Assembly: GCF_014779715.1 (NCBI RefSeq)
Contig: NZ_JACXYU010000004.1
Span: 361,143 to 425,142 of the forward strand
Reading direction: 5' to 3'
Source: Streptomyces chumphonensis
Lineage (GTDB): Bacteria > Actinomycetota > Actinomycetes > Streptomycetales > Streptomycetaceae
DNA: 64,000 nt
This document shows, piece after piece, positions 25,727-36,607 of the stretch (positions are counted from its first letter, which is position 1; the number at the start of each line of letters is the position of its first letter). The notes beneath the pieces are model-generated. The model saw only the letters and a list, made by a program, of their open reading frames with translations, was not told the DNA's origin and did not search any database. A program made the position numbers and the translations under genes.

Positions 25727-25993
25727 TCAGGACAGGGAGAGGAAGAGCTTCTCCATCTTCCGGGTGTCCAGACTGTCGGCCCCGCCCTCGGCGGCCAGGC
25801 ACTGCTTGAGCCCACCGGCGACGACGGCGAACCCGGCCCGGTCCAGCGCGCGGCTGGCCGCCGCCAGTTGTGTGACGACGTCCTCGCAGTCGCGCCCGTC
25901 CTCCAGCATCCGCACCACCCCGGCAAGCTGGCCCTGGGCGCGCTTGACGCGGTTGACCGCCGCACGTGTGTCGTCAGGAGGCAGGCGGACCAT
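25727..25993 (-). CDS. CsoR-family repressor of CstR type (persulfide sensor)
   Basis: 88 residues from ATG 25993. Four-helix CsoR/RcnR fold (DUF156): AAVNRVKRAQGQLAGVVRML. Copper-sensing CsoR uses Cys-x24-His-x3-Cys. Here the two Cys remain (Cys36 and Cys65, 28 residues apart, exactly the spacing of S. aureus CstR), but the His position is Gly61. That pattern marks the sulfane-sulfur sensors, which form di- to tetrasulfide bridges and leave DNA. Its start lies inside the end of the thioredoxin gene (20-base overlap). Two matching operators precede the MBL-rhodanese gene. Confidence 0.85.
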   Translation of the reverse strand: MVRLPPDDTRAAVNRVKRAQGQLAGVVRMLEDGRDCEDVVTQLAAASRALDRAGFAVVAGGLKQCLAAEGGADSLDTRKMEKLFLSLS

Positions 25994-26372
25994 CGGACCG
26001 TCCCCCCTGACCGGCGCGCTCGGCGGCCACGGCACTGTGGACCTCGTCCATGTCCAGCTCCCGGACGGCGCTGATCACCTGGTCCAGTGCCTGCGGCGGC
26101 AGCGCCCCCGGCTGGGCGAAGACGAGGACGCCCTCGCGGAAGGCCATCAGCGTCGGGATGGACGTGATGTCGACGGCCCCGGCCAGTTCCCGTTCCGCCT
26201 CGGTGTCGACCTTGCCGAAGACGATGTCGGAGTGCTGCTCGGAGGCCCGCTCGTAGACGGGGGCGAACGTCCGGCACGGACCGCACCAGGAGGCCCAGAA
26301 ATCGACCAGGACGATGTCGTTGCCGGTCACGGTCTCCTGGAAGGTGTCGGCGGTCAGGCTGACGGTGCTCAT
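25974..26372 (-). CDS. Thioredoxin
   Basis: 132 residues from ATG 26372 (GAGG upstream). Classic WCGPC redox motif in VDFWASWCGPCRTFAP and the cis-Pro of SIPTLMAF. A 25-residue tail (after QVISAVREL) is longer than in TrxA. First gene of the block containing the CstR repressor and sulfurtransferases; it probably reduces persulfidated proteins or low-molecular thiols during sulfide stress. Confidence 0.9.
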   Translation of the reverse strand: MSTVSLTADTFQETVTGNDIVLVDFWASWCGPCRTFAPVYERASEQHSDIVFGKVDTEAERELAGAVDITSIPTLMAFREGVLVFAQPGALPPQALDQVISAVRELDMDEVHSAVAAERAGQGGRSDGPPAS

Positions 26373-26396
26373 GGGGACCTCACATCGCTCTCTCGG

Positions 26397-26414
26397 AAAC
26401 ACCCCCCGGGGTTG
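26397..26414. promoter_or_regulatory. Possible third CstR operator ahead of thioredoxin
   Basis: A C6/G4 quasi-palindrome (ACACCCCCCGGGGTTGG) directly downstream of a minus-strand TTGACC (-35-like, 26419-26414), 25 bases before the thioredoxin start. It resembles the two better operators but lacks the TA/TA ends. Confidence 0.35.
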
Positions 26415-26461
26415 GTCAACCCCCACCCCGCCCCCGCTATTCCTCCCCGCGCTCGCGACGG

Positions 26462-27556
26462 TCAGACGTAGCGTTCGAGGATGGAGGACTCGGCGAGGCG
26501 CGAGAGGCCCTCGCGGACGGAGCGGGCGCGGGCCTCGCCGACGCCCTCGACCATCTGCAGGTCGTCCACGCTGGCGGCCAGCAGCTTCTGGAGCCCGCCG
26601 AAGTGCTCGACGAGCCGCTCGATGACGGTGTTGGGCAGCCGCGGCACCTTGGCGAGGAGCCGGAAGCCGCGCGGGGAGACGGCGGAGTCGAGCGTCTCGG
26701 GGGCGCCGCTGTAGCCGAGGGCGCGGGCGACGGTCGGCAGCTCCAGCAGCTCGGAGTGGGTGAGCCGGTCCAGGTCGGTCAGCGCGGTGCCGACGGTGCG
26801 GGCCCGCTTGCCGGACTGGGGGACGTAGTCCCGGGCGACCAGCTCCCGCTCCGGCTCGACACCGGCGATCAGCTCGTCAAGCTGGAGGGAGAGCAGGCGG
26901 CCGTCGGTGCCGAGCTCGACGACGTACTCGGCGATCTCGGTGGCGATGCGGCGGACCATCTCCAGCCGCTGGGCGACGGCGGAGACGTCCCGGACGGTCA
27001 CCAGGTCCTCGATCTCCAGGGCGGAGAGGGTGCCGGCCACCTCATCCAGGCGCAGCTTGTACCGCTCCAGCGTGGCCAGGGCCTGGTTGGCACGGGAGAG
27101 GATCGCGGCGGAGTCCTCCAGGACGCGGCGCTGCCCGTCGACGTAGAGCGCGATCAGCCGCATGGACTGGCTGACGGAGACGACCGGGAAGCCCGTCTGG
27201 ATCGACACGCGCTGCGCGGTGCGGTGCCGGGTGCCGGTCTCCTCCGTCGGGATCGACGCGTCCGGCACGAGCTGGACGCCGGCGCGCACGATCTTGGTGA
27301 TGTCCTTGTCCAGCACGAGTGCCCCGTCGAGCTTGCACAGCTCACGCAGGCGCGTGGCCGAGAACTCGACGTCGAGGACGAAGCCGCCGCTGCACAGCGG
27401 CTCCACCGTCCGGTCCATGCCGAGGACGATGAGTCCGCCGGTGTTGCCCCGCAGCACTCGCTCCAGGCCGTCGCGCAGGGCGGTGCCGGGAGCGACCGCG
27501 CTCAGCGAGGCGCGCATCAGCTTGTCAGCGGCTGCTGCCCGGTCAATGGGTGCCAC
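26462..27556 (-). CDS. disA: Diadenylate cyclase DisA (DNA integrity scanning protein)
   Basis: 364 residues from GTG 27556. Makes c-di-AMP from two ATP while scanning DNA. The DAC domain (1-145) has the catalytic DGA (77-79, [11 protein letters not shown]) and RHR (110-112, TGTRHRTA) motifs. A helical spine follows, then a C-terminal HhH DNA-binding domain ([19 protein letters not shown] and [16 protein letters not shown]). It follows radA by 95 bases on the same strand, and RadA is known to modulate DisA in other bacteria. A c-di-AMP riboswitch lies 4.5 kb away. Confidence 0.96.
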   Translation of the reverse strand: MAPIDRAAAADKLMRASLSAVAPGTALRDGLERVLRGNTGGLIVLGMDRTVEPLCSGGFVLDVEFSATRLRELCKLDGALVLDKDITKIVRAGVQLVPDASIPTEETGTRHRTAQRVSIQTGFPVVSVSQSMRLIALYVDGQRRVLEDSAAILSRANQALATLERYKLRLDEVAGTLSALEIEDLVTVRDVSAVAQRLEMVRRIATEIAEYVVELGTDGRLLSLQLDELIAGVEPERELVARDYVPQSGKRARTVGTALTDLDRLTHSELLELPTVARALGYSGAPETLDSAVSPRGFRLLAKVPRLPNTVIERLVEHFGGLQKLLAASVDDLQMVEGVGEARARSVREGLSRLAESSILERYV

Positions 27557-27651
27557 GGCGCTCCTTCGGTCGTGCGTGATGGCCGGCGGTTGCCTTCGCG
27601 GGTCGTACGTACGGGCGAGACCAGGGCAAAGTCTACCGGCGGCGCCGGGGC

Positions 27652-29040
27652 TCAGGCTCCGGGATTGCGCGCGGGCAGGGCGCGCAGCGCGTCGCCGATG
27701 TCCGCGACCTCCAGAACGCGCATGCCGGCCGGTACCCTCCCCGGGTCCGTGGGCACGAGGGCGTGGGTGAAACCGAGCCGGGCGGCCTCGGCCAGCCGCC
27801 GCTGGACGCCGGTGACGCGGCGGACCTCCCCGGCGAGCCCGACCTCCCCGACGGCGACGAGGTTCTTGGGCAGCGGGGTGTCGATGGCGGCGCTGGCCAG
27901 GGCGAGGGCGACGGCCAGGTCGGCGGCCGGCTCGGACAGCCGCACGCCGCCGACGGTGGCGCTGTAGATGTCCCGTTTGCCGAGCGCGTTGATCCGGCCG
28001 CGCTGCTCCAGGACGGCCAGCATCATCGAGACGCGCGAGGTCTCCAGCCCGGACGTCGTGCGGCGCGGCGAGGGGATCTGGGAGTCGACGGTGAGCGCCT
28101 GCACCTCCGCCACGAGGGGGCGGCGCCCCTCCAGCGTCACGGTCAGGCAGGTGCCGGGCACGGGCTCGTCGCGCCGGGTCAGGAAGAGGCCGGAGGGGTC
28201 GGCGAGGCCGGTGATGCCCTCGTCGTGCAGCTCGAAGCAGCCGACCTCGTCCGTGGCGCCGTAGCGGTTCTTCACGCCGCGCACCAGCCGGAGCCGGGCG
28301 TGCCGGTCGCCCTCGAAGTGCAGGACGACGTCGACCAGGTGCTCCAGCAGCCGGGGCCCGGCGATGGCGCCGTCCTTGGTGACGTGCCCGACGAGCAGCG
28401 TCGACATCCCCCGCTCCTTCGACGCCCGGATCAGGGCGCCCGCCACCTCGCGCACCTGCGCCATGCCGCCGGGGGCGCCGTCGATCTCGGGTGAGGCCAC
28501 CGTCTGCACCGAGTCCAGGACGAGGAGGGCGGGCTTGACGTCGTCCAGATGCCCGAGCACGGCGGACAGGTCCGTCTCGGCCGCGAGGTAGAGGTGCTCG
28601 CTGAGCGCCCCGATGCGGTCCGCCCGCATGCGGACCTGCCCGGCGGACTCCTCCCCGGTGACGTAGAGGGTGCGCCGCCCCTCACCGGCGGCCTTGGCGG
28701 CGACGTCGAGCAGCAGGGTGGACTTGCCGACGCCGGGCTCACCGGCCAGCAGGACCACGGCGCCGGGGACCAGGCCGCCGCCCAGCACCCGGTCCAGCTC
28801 GGGTACGCCCGTGGCGCGGGCCGCCGCCTGGCGGGCGTCCACCTGGCCGATGGGCAGGGCGGGCGTCGTCACCCGGCCCGCCGCCGTCGTCCGCACGCCG
28901 CCGGCGCCCGCGCCCGTCTCCTCGATGGTGTTCCACGCCTGGCACTCGTGGCAGCGGCCGAGCCACTTCGGGGTGGCCCAACCGCACTCGGAGCAGCGGT
29001 AGGTGGGGCGGTCCTTCGCGGGGGACTTGCGGGCAGCCAT
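27652..29040 (-). CDS. radA: DNA repair protein RadA (Sms)
   Basis: 462 residues. N-terminal C4 zinc finger ([20 protein letters not shown]), RecA-like ATPase with Walker [10 protein letters not shown] and Walker [11 protein letters not shown], the RadA-specific KNRYG variant of KNRFG ([10 protein letters not shown]), and a C-terminal Lon-protease-like domain without the catalytic Ser/Lys pair ([20 protein letters not shown]). A hexameric helicase for branch migration in recombination. Confidence 0.96.
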   Translation of the reverse strand: MAARKSPAKDRPTYRCSECGWATPKWLGRCHECQAWNTIEETGAGAGGVRTTAAGRVTTPALPIGQVDARQAAARATGVPELDRVLGGGLVPGAVVLLAGEPGVGKSTLLLDVAAKAAGEGRRTLYVTGEESAGQVRMRADRIGALSEHLYLAAETDLSAVLGHLDDVKPALLVLDSVQTVASPEIDGAPGGMAQVREVAGALIRASKERGMSTLLVGHVTKDGAIAGPRLLEHLVDVVLHFEGDRHARLRLVRGVKNRYGATDEVGCFELHDEGITGLADPSGLFLTRRDEPVPGTCLTVTLEGRRPLVAEVQALTVDSQIPSPRRTTSGLETSRVSMMLAVLEQRGRINALGKRDIYSATVGGVRLSEPAADLAVALALASAAIDTPLPKNLVAVGEVGLAGEVRRVTGVQRRLAEAARLGFTHALVPTDPGRVPAGMRVLEVADIGDALRALPARNPGA

Positions 29041-29218
29041 GCGCTCACCGTAGCGGCGCCCGCCGACAGCCCCTTCCGTCAGCCCGTGCCGAGGGACCCG
29101 GGCCGTCGACCGTCGGCGTGTGAGGGGTCCGTCGCCCCCCGGCCCCGGCCCGGCGCGCCGAAGGTCTCGTGCGAGTGGTTCGGGAGCGGCACGCGCGTGT
29201 CCCCCGGCGTCCTCTTTC

Positions 29219-29235
29219 GAGTGAGATCGTCACTC
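29219..29235. promoter_or_regulatory. Inverted repeat in the radA / BACON-gene divergent gap
   Basis: GAGTGA-GATCG-TCACTC, a 6+6 palindrome between two divergent genes. A TACCGT -10-like element (29285-29290) for the plus-strand gene follows. Possible operator; no regulator can be named. Confidence 0.35.
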
Positions 29236-29297
29236 TTCCGGGCTAATCCCGGGCGCACGGGCGGAGTGCGCCCCCGCGCGCCGCCTACCGTCGCCAG

Positions 29298-31103
29298 GTG
29301 ATGACCACCAGGCGCGAGCAGCACCCCGAGACCGGCAGCGCACCGCGCGCCCGCCGCGCCGCGTCGCCCGGGCGCCACGCCGGGCGTCCGGCCCAGGGCG
29401 CCCACCGTGCCGCCTCCCCGCGCAAGCAGCGGCGCGCGCGGGAGCGCGAGGAGCGGGCCACCGAGCGCGCCGCCGAACGCACCACCGACCAGGCTGCCGA
29501 GCGGACCGCGCAGCGCGCGGCCGAACGTTCCGCCAACGGCGCCGGGGCCCGGCCGGAGGCGCGTCCGCCCGCCCACTTCGACGCCTACCTGGACGGGCTG
29601 TTCACCTACTGCCTGTCCGTCATGTGCGACCACGACGCCGCCGTCACCGCCCTCGGCGACGCCCTGGCCGTCGCCGAACGCCAGCGCGTGCGCGACCGGG
29701 CCCCCACCGACCCGGCGCAGCACCGGCCCTGGCTCTACGCCCTCGCCCGCTGGTCCTGCCTGCGCCGCCTGGGCGCGGGGGTGCCGGCCGTCCAGGCGCC
29801 GCCGCTCACGACGCCCGCCGCCCGGCAGCGGCGTCGCGAACTGGCCTCGCTCGCCTGGCCGGAGGCGGCGGGGACGGTACCCGAGCAGCGCGAGGCCCTG
29901 GAACTCGCGATCCGCCACCAGCTGCCCGTCCACGAGGTGGCCGCCGTGCTGGCCCGCACCCCGGACGTCACGCGGGAGCTGCTGTCCAGCGGCGCCTGCG
30001 AGGTCGAACGCACCCGCGCGGCCCTCGGCGTCGTCGCCACGGGGGGTTGCCCGGCCGTCGCCGGGATCGCCGCCGAGAGCCGTCAGGGCGAGCTGCGCCT
30101 GGGCACCGCGCTGTGCCGCGAGCTCGTCCGCCACGTGGACGTCTGCCCCGGCTGCCGCCGCGCCTCCGAGCGGTACATGGCGGGCGGGCCCTGGCCGGGG
30201 ACCGCTCCGGCCGGTGGCGGGCGGCTGCCGCTGCTGCCCGCGCCGCGGCCGTCCGTGCACGCCGCCCTGCTGCTCGCGCAGCGGGCCCGGATGCTGCACA
30301 CCCCGCGCTTCGACCGCCGGGGCTTCCCGGTGGACGACCGGGACCGGTCCGCGCGTCGGGATCGGCTGCGCAGCCGCGCGGTCACGACGACGGTCGTGGC
30401 CACCGTCATCGCCGCTCCGGTCCTCGCGGTGTGGGCGGCCTACCGGGGCGCGCCGCTGACCGGCGAGGCACGGGAGGAGGCGTCCGTGACGGCGGCGGAG
30501 GCGCTGGAGGAGGACGGCGTCCGCAGCCACCCCTACGACGGCACCTCGCACGGCGACCCGGGCCCCGGGCCCGGTGAGCGCGCCGGGCGGGCGGGCGTCG
30601 CGGTGTCGCCGCGGGAGGACGGGCGGCCCGGCGGGGACGACGCCTCTCCCGGCCCGGCCGAGCCCTCACCCACGCCGTCGGCCGCGGACCCCTCCGGTTC
30701 CGACGGCGGGGCGACGACGGCGCCGGCGCCCGGCCGGCTCTCCGTCCGTGCGGACACCTCCGGCGGGGCGACCCTCATCACCCTGACGGCTTCGGGCGGT
30801 TCGGCGGTGGCGTGGTCCGCCTCGACGGACGCCGCGTGGCTGCGGCTGAGCCGGACGTCCGGCACCCTGGCGCCCGGCGAGTCGGTGACCGTCCGGGTGA
30901 CCGTGGACCGGGACGCCGAGCCCGTCGGCTCCTGGTCGGCGCAGATCCACCTCGCCCCGGCGGGGGCCGTGGTGACCGTCGAGGGGCGGGGCGCTCCGCC
31001 CGACCCGGGCCCGTCGGAGCCGTCGCCGGACCCGGAGCCGTCGGAGCCGCCGCCCTCCGGCGATCCGTCCACCGGGCCGGACCCGTCCGAGCCGCCTCCG
31101 TGA
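29298..31103 (+). CDS. BACON-domain membrane protein with a sigma-factor-like N-terminal region
   Basis: 601 residues from GTG 29298 (or the adjacent ATG). The first 90 residues are highly charged (Arg/Glu/Ala repeats such as ATERAAERTTDQAAERTAQR). Residues 95-260 look like a worn ECF sigma region 2/4 (FDAYLDGLFTYCLSVMCDHD, then RPWLYALARWSCLRRL). A zinc-finger-like CRELVRHVDVCPGC comes next, then one membrane span (about 365-385), a Pro/Gly/Asp-rich linker, and an extracytoplasmic BACON/Ig-like domain (about 470-555, WSASTDAAWLRLSRTSGTLA). It ends in Pro/Ser/Asp repeats. TACCGT 8 bases upstream suggests a leaderless mRNA. Probably an envelope sensor; function unproven. Confidence 0.75.
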   Translation: MMTTRREQHPETGSAPRARRAASPGRHAGRPAQGAHRAASPRKQRRAREREERATERAAERTTDQAAERTAQRAAERSANGAGARPEARPPAHFDAYLDGLFTYCLSVMCDHDAAVTALGDALAVAERQRVRDRAPTDPAQHRPWLYALARWSCLRRLGAGVPAVQAPPLTTPAARQRRRELASLAWPEAAGTVPEQREALELAIRHQLPVHEVAAVLARTPDVTRELLSSGACEVERTRAALGVVATGGCPAVAGIAAESRQGELRLGTALCRELVRHVDVCPGCRRASERYMAGGPWPGTAPAGGGRLPLLPAPRPSVHAALLLAQRARMLHTPRFDRRGFPVDDRDRSARRDRLRSRAVTTTVVATVIAAPVLAVWAAYRGAPLTGEAREEASVTAAEALEEDGVRSHPYDGTSHGDPGPGPGERAGRAGVAVSPREDGRPGGDDASPGPAEPSPTPSAADPSGSDGGATTAPAPGRLSVRADTSGGATLITLTASGGSAVAWSASTDAAWLRLSRTSGTLAPGESVTVRVTVDRDAEPVGSWSAQIHLAPAGAVVTVEGRGAPPDPGPSEPSPDPEPSEPPPSGDPSTGPDPSEPPP

Positions 31104-31148
31104 CGCTCGTGACGCCGTGCCGCGGCACGGGGCGTCACCGCCACGCAC

Positions 31149-31189
31149 GACGGCCGCCGGTCACCGACCAGCGGTGACCGGCGGCCGTC
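31149..31189. terminator. Bidirectional terminator
   Basis: An 18-bp perfect inverted repeat (31149-31166 and 31172-31189, loop ACCAG) between convergent genes. A second, imperfect hairpin (31109-31138) lies just before it. Confidence 0.85.
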
Positions 31190-31214
31190 CGCGCGTGGCG
31201 GGTGCGCCGTCGGC

Positions 31215-31970
31215 TCAGTAGGGGCCGAAGACGTTGTCGATCGAGCCGTAGCGGTCGGCCGCGTAGTTGCAGGCGGCGACGATGTTCGCGACGGGGTCGT
31301 ACTGGTCGTGCGGGGTGCCCGCGACGTGGTAGGCGTCGAAGGTCGGCTTGATGACCTGGAGCAGCCCGATGGACGGCGTGCCGTTCTGGGCGTTGATGTC
31401 CCAGTTGTTGATGGCGTTCGGGTTGCCGCTCGACTCCCGGAGGATGTTGCGGTGGATGCTGTCGTAGCTGCCCGGGATGCCGTGGGTCTTCATGATGGAC
31501 ATGGCCTCGCGGATCCAGCCGTCCAGGTTGTCCGGGTAGGCCTGGGTGGTGACGGCGGCCCGCTCGGCGGTGCGGTCGGCCCGGTCGGCGGAGCCGCGCT
31601 CGACGGCCTGCGCGGCGAGGGACAGCTCCTGGCCCGGGACGATCAGGTCCGGGTCGTCGCCGATGGTCTCCTCGTTGGTCTCGTAGAGGGCTTCCCAGCC
31701 GCCCTCGACGTCCTCGGCGGTGGCGATCCCGTGCAGGGTGTCGCCCGCGACGACGGTGTACGTGCCGGACTTCGCCTGCGGTGCGGCCGCGGGGGCGGCC
31801 TGCTGCACGACGGACGGGGCGGCGGCGGGGGCCGGGGCGGCCTGCGCGCTGCCGGCCGCGACGAGCGGCACGGCGACGCCGGCGGTGCCGACGGTCAGCG
31901 CGAGGGACAGCCGGGACAGGCTGCGGGAGGTGAGCAGGGTGTGGGAGCGGCGGTGACGGCCACGAGACAT
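31215..31970 (-). CDS. Secreted LysM / transglycosylase-type cell-wall hydrolase
   Basis: 251 residues from ATG 31970. A long Sec signal peptide (basic MSRGRHRRSH, then hydrophobic to about residue 44, AQA cleavage site) and an Ala/Pro linker are followed by LysM (about 70-117, GTYTVVAGDTLHGIA, binds peptidoglycan). A C-terminal SLT-like lytic transglycosylase domain follows, with the catalytic Glu in NILRESSGNPNAINNWD and the NGTPSIGLLQVIKPTFDAYH motif. The mRNA leader contains a ydaO c-di-AMP riboswitch, as for several Streptomyces wall hydrolases and rpf genes. Confidence 0.9.
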   Translation of the reverse strand: MSRGRHRRSHTLLTSRSLSRLSLALTVGTAGVAVPLVAAGSAQAAPAPAAAPSVVQQAAPAAAPQAKSGTYTVVAGDTLHGIATAEDVEGGWEALYETNEETIGDDPDLIVPGQELSLAAQAVERGSADRADRTAERAAVTTQAYPDNLDGWIREAMSIMKTHGIPGSYDSIHRNILRESSGNPNAINNWDINAQNGTPSIGLLQVIKPTFDAYHVAGTPHDQYDPVANIVAACNYAADRYGSIDNVFGPY

Positions 31971-31982
31971 AGGTATGCGTCC

Positions 31983-32175
31983 TCTCCTACGCCTGCGAGG
32001 TGAGCTGTCGGATTCGGGCGAGAGCTGCCCGGCCATGTCCGCGGCGGTTCCTTCCGGTTCCGTCGCGCTTCCGTCGGCGCGGGGGACCGCGCCGCGGAAC
32101 ATGGCTTCACCCCTAGCCGGCCACGGAAATCCGCGGCACGGCACTTACCTGGTTCCCCCGCTCCCGCTGCGGTGA
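31983..32175 (-). promoter_or_regulatory. ydaO-class c-di-AMP riboswitch
   Basis: On the minus strand the leader reads GGGGGAACCAGGTAAGT... near its start, GGGGTGAAGCC in the middle, and CCCGAATCCGACAGCTCACC followed by TCGCAGGCGT at its end, which are the conserved blocks of the ydaO/yuaA motif. It lies between a probable promoter and the ATG of the LysM/transglycosylase gene. Binding of c-di-AMP turns expression off in the known cases. Confidence 0.88.
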
Positions 32176-32258
32176 CGTGCAGTCATTTTCCCGGCCACGG
32201 GCAGCGGGATTCGGCGTGCCGTGGTTGGGGCCCCCGCCAGGTGGTCGGGAGCGGAGAC

Positions 32259-32288
32259 ACATAAACACGAGGCGCCGACTGCGGACAA
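32259..32288 (-). promoter_or_regulatory. Probable promoter of the riboswitch-controlled gene
   Basis: TTGTCC (32288-32283), spacer 18, TTATGT (32264-32259) on the minus strand, giving a leader of about 280 bases containing the whole riboswitch. The remaining gap up to 32530 is relatively AT-rich and holds no gene I can see. Confidence 0.5.
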
Positions 32289-32530
32289 GGCGCGGGGATA
32301 CCGACATTTAGCGCCCAAGTGACGATCATGGGGAATTCCGCCACGGAACGCGTCTGGCTATTCTCCGAGCGTGAATTACCCGATTCCGGGCGTGAGGCAA
32401 ATACCCGCTTTCCGGCGGGACTTGTTCGCCGGTGCATGACGTCGGCCACGCGGTTGCGCGATCGGTGCCACTTTTCGTGTGACCCTCGCCACGGCTATTC
32501 CTAAAGGAGCGGAATTCACAGCGAAGCGAG

Positions 32531-33385
32531 CTATTCGGACATGTGGGGTGTTTCGGTTCTCCGTGCCGGGTCGGCCGGGTGGGGCGCGAGGGGCAGGGAC
32601 GCCGCGAGCCGCGCCTCGCACAGCTCCACGAGGCGGTCGTACCCGGCCTTCCCCATCAGCTCCGTCAGCTCGGCGCGGTAGGAGACGTACACCGGGTCCG
32701 AGCCCCCGTGCGCCGCCGGTGCGCCCGTGCACCACCAGTGCAGGTCGTGGCCGCCCGAGCCCCAGCCCCGCCGGTCGTACTCCCCGATGGAGATCTGGAG
32801 CCGCTGCTCGCCGTCGGGCAGCTCCAGCCACGCGTAGGTCCGCCTGATCGGCAGCTGCCAGCACACGTCCGGCTTGGTCTCCAGCGGCTCCCGGCCCTCG
32901 CGCAGCGCCAGCAGGTGCAGGGCGCATCCGGCGCCGCCCGCGAAGTCCGGCCGGTTGTTGAAGATGCACGCGCCGCCGTGGCGCCGCGTCTTGCGCTCGC
33001 CGTCCTCGTCGGTCTCCGTCCAGCCGCCGCGGGCTCCCTCGTCGTGGAACTGCCAGGTCTCCGGCGTCAGGCGCGCGACGTGCCCGGCGACGCGGCGCTC
33101 GTCGTCCTCGTCGGAGAAGTGCGCGCCCAGCGTGCAGCAGCCGTCGGCGGCCCGGCCGGCCCGGATGCCCTGGCAGCCCGCGCCGAAGACGCACGACCAG
33201 CGTGAGGTGAGCCACGTCAGGTCGCAGCGGAAGACCTGCTCCTCGTCCGCCGGGTCGGGAAACTCCACCCAGGCCCGTGCGTGGTCGAGGTCGACCTCCT
33301 CGCCCGCGGCCCGCCGCCGCTCCCCGCCGACGTTCCGGTCGACGCCCCGGCTTTTGCCCGACTTCTTCGCGTTCGTCTTGCCCAC
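32531..33385 (-). CDS. Conserved cysteine-rich hypothetical protein
   Basis: 284 residues from GTG 33385 ([20 protein letters not shown]...). A Cys-rich core contains [22 protein letters not shown] and, later, [25 protein letters not shown] and WWCTG. Nine or more Cys in conserved-looking settings suggest a metal or Fe-S site, somewhat like YkgJ-type CxxC proteins, though I cannot assign the family firmly. No signal peptide or membrane span. Divergent from the Ppx/GppA gene, with starts 60 bases apart. It recurs at this locus in Streptomyces; function unknown. Confidence 0.7.
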   Translation of the reverse strand: MGKTNAKKSGKSRGVDRNVGGERRRAAGEEVDLDHARAWVEFPDPADEEQVFRCDLTWLTSRWSCVFGAGCQGIRAGRAADGCCTLGAHFSDEDDERRVAGHVARLTPETWQFHDEGARGGWTETDEDGERKTRRHGGACIFNNRPDFAGGAGCALHLLALREGREPLETKPDVCWQLPIRRTYAWLELPDGEQRLQISIGEYDRRGWGSGGHDLHWWCTGAPAAHGGSDPVYVSYRAELTELMGKAGYDRLVELCEARLAASLPLAPHPADPARRTETPHMSE

Positions 33386-33445
33386 GCCCCCAGCGTACGG
33401 GCCACCCGGCACGACGACGCGTGCGGCGCGTTAGCGTTCTCCCCC

Positions 33446-34378
33446 ATGAGACTCGGTGTCCTCGATGTGGGTTCGAATACCGTTCACCTCCTGGTGGTGG
33501 ACGCGCACGGGGGTGCCCGTCCGCTGCCGGCGTACTCCCACAAGGCGGAACTCAAGCTGGCGGAGCTGCTCGACGCGGAGGGCGCGATCACCCGCGCGGG
33601 CGTGGACCGGCTGGTCGCGACCGTCCGCGAGGCGCTCCAGGTCGCCGAGGACATGGGCGTGGAGGACCTGCTGCCCTTCGCCACCTCGGCCGTCCGCGAG
33701 GCGTCCAACGACGGCGAGGTGCTGGCCCGCGTCGCCGACGAGACCGGCGTCCACCTGCGCGTCCTGTCCGGCCCCGACGAGGCCCGGCTGACGTTCCTCG
33801 CCGCGCGCCGCTGGTTCGGCTGGTCCTCGGGACGGCTGCTGGTCCTCGACATCGGCGGCGGCTCCCTGGAGATCGCCTGCGGTCACGACGAGGAGGCCGA
33901 CGCCGCCGTCTCCCTGCCGCTGGGCGCCGGGCGGCTCACCGCCGCCTGGCTGCCGGGCGACCCGCCCGACCCGGAGGACGTCCGGGCCCTGCGCCGGCAC
34001 GTCCGCGCGGAGATCGCCCGCGTCGTCGGCACGTTCAGCCGGCTGGGCGCCCCCGACCACGTCGTCGCGACCTCGAAGACGTTCAAGCAGCTCGCCCGGC
34101 TCGGCGGTGCGGCCCGCTCGGCGGAGGGGCTGTACGTCCAGCGCGAGTTGAGCCGCACGTCGCTGGAGGAGTGGGTGCCCCGCCTGGCGACGATGACGGC
34201 GGCCCGCCGGGCCGAACTGCCCGGCGTCTCGGAGGGCCGGGCGCACCAGCTCCTCGCCGGGGCGCTCGTCGCGGAGGCCGCCATGGACCTCTTCGGTACC
34301 GAGCGGGTGGAGATCTGCCCCTGGGCGCTGCGCGAGGGCGTCATCCTGCGCCGCCTGGACCTCCTCCGTCCCGCCTGA
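33446..34378 (+). CDS. Ppx/GppA-family exopolyphosphatase / pppGpp phosphohydrolase
   Basis: 310 residues. Sugar-kinase/Hsp70-type (ASKHA) fold: phosphate-1 motif [19 protein letters not shown], catalytic segment [10 protein letters not shown], phosphate-2 motif [16 protein letters not shown], and [14 protein letters not shown]. Only the two catalytic domains are present (no helical C-terminal extension of E. coli Ppx), as in short actinobacterial homologues. It hydrolyses polyphosphate and/or pppGpp; which one cannot be told from sequence. TAGCGT at 33432-33437 is a -10 positioned for a leaderless mRNA starting at the ATG. Confidence 0.9.
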   Translation: MRLGVLDVGSNTVHLLVVDAHGGARPLPAYSHKAELKLAELLDAEGAITRAGVDRLVATVREALQVAEDMGVEDLLPFATSAVREASNDGEVLARVADETGVHLRVLSGPDEARLTFLAARRWFGWSSGRLLVLDIGGGSLEIACGHDEEADAAVSLPLGAGRLTAAWLPGDPPDPEDVRALRRHVRAEIARVVGTFSRLGAPDHVVATSKTFKQLARLGGAARSAEGLYVQRELSRTSLEEWVPRLATMTAARRAELPGVSEGRAHQLLAGALVAEAAMDLFGTERVEICPWALREGVILRRLDLLRPA

Positions 34379-34690
34379 CTCCGGCGCCCGCCGGTCCAAC
34401 CCCGCCCGGGGGCAGGGGCGTCGGGGCGTGCGGCGCCGGGCCGGCTCCCTTCTCCCGCCTCCGGCCGGGGTGTTGACCCGCCGCACGTGGGGTGGGTTTC
34501 GTGCGGGCCCCGCCCCGTCCCCGTGTGCGCGCCACGGACATTTCGCACGGTTTTCTAGGTATCCGTAGTACGGGCACCCGGATGGGATTCCGCGGAATGC
34601 CGCGATACGTTTCCGACGCCGGCCGGCCGCTCGGGATTGTCCCCGTTGCCGTCGGCTGTTTGCCCGGTGCCGCGCTGAGTCGGTGCCTCG

Positions 34691-34749
34691 ACCGAGCCCC
34701 GGTTCGGACGCCTGCGTCTGCGTCCGTTCAACCCCCCACGGGGCTCGGT
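34691..34749 (+). other. Nested stem-loop in the ppx-protease gap
   Basis: An 11-bp outer inverted repeat (34691-34701 with 34739-34749) encloses a 7-bp inner one (34705-34711 with 34720-34726). It sits in the 600-base gap 34379-34979, which otherwise contains no gene I can support; the second half of the gap is less GC-rich. It may be a terminator remnant or a structured 5' leader of the protease mRNA. A weak promoter (TTGCGC, 16 bases, TACAGG; 34873-34900) lies between it and the protease start. Confidence 0.45.
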
Positions 34750-34979
34750 CGCCCCATTCGCGCGCGGGGCTTCCACGGCGCGCGTTCCGCGCTTTCCGCC
34801 ATGCCTGCTTTCGTGTCCGCTGTCCGATTCGGTGCGCGCCGTGGCGCAATCCAGAAATCCTGCGCAGACCCCTTGCGCAATTCCCTTGCGGCGGTACAGG
34901 GTTCGTCGTCAGCGGGAATGTCATGTCCCCGCTGAACAACCCCCCATGTGATTCACCACCAACGAGACAGGACCTCTCA

Positions 34980-36563
<1,584 letters not shown>

Positions 36564-36607
36564 CCCACCGCCCCCAGCGGCGATCGGGTGAGATCGACCA
36601 CCTCTGA

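Noticed and set aside
31971..32144. Upstream extension of the LysM/transglycosylase reading frame
   Set aside because: This stretch is the riboswitch; a signal peptide begins at ATG 31970.
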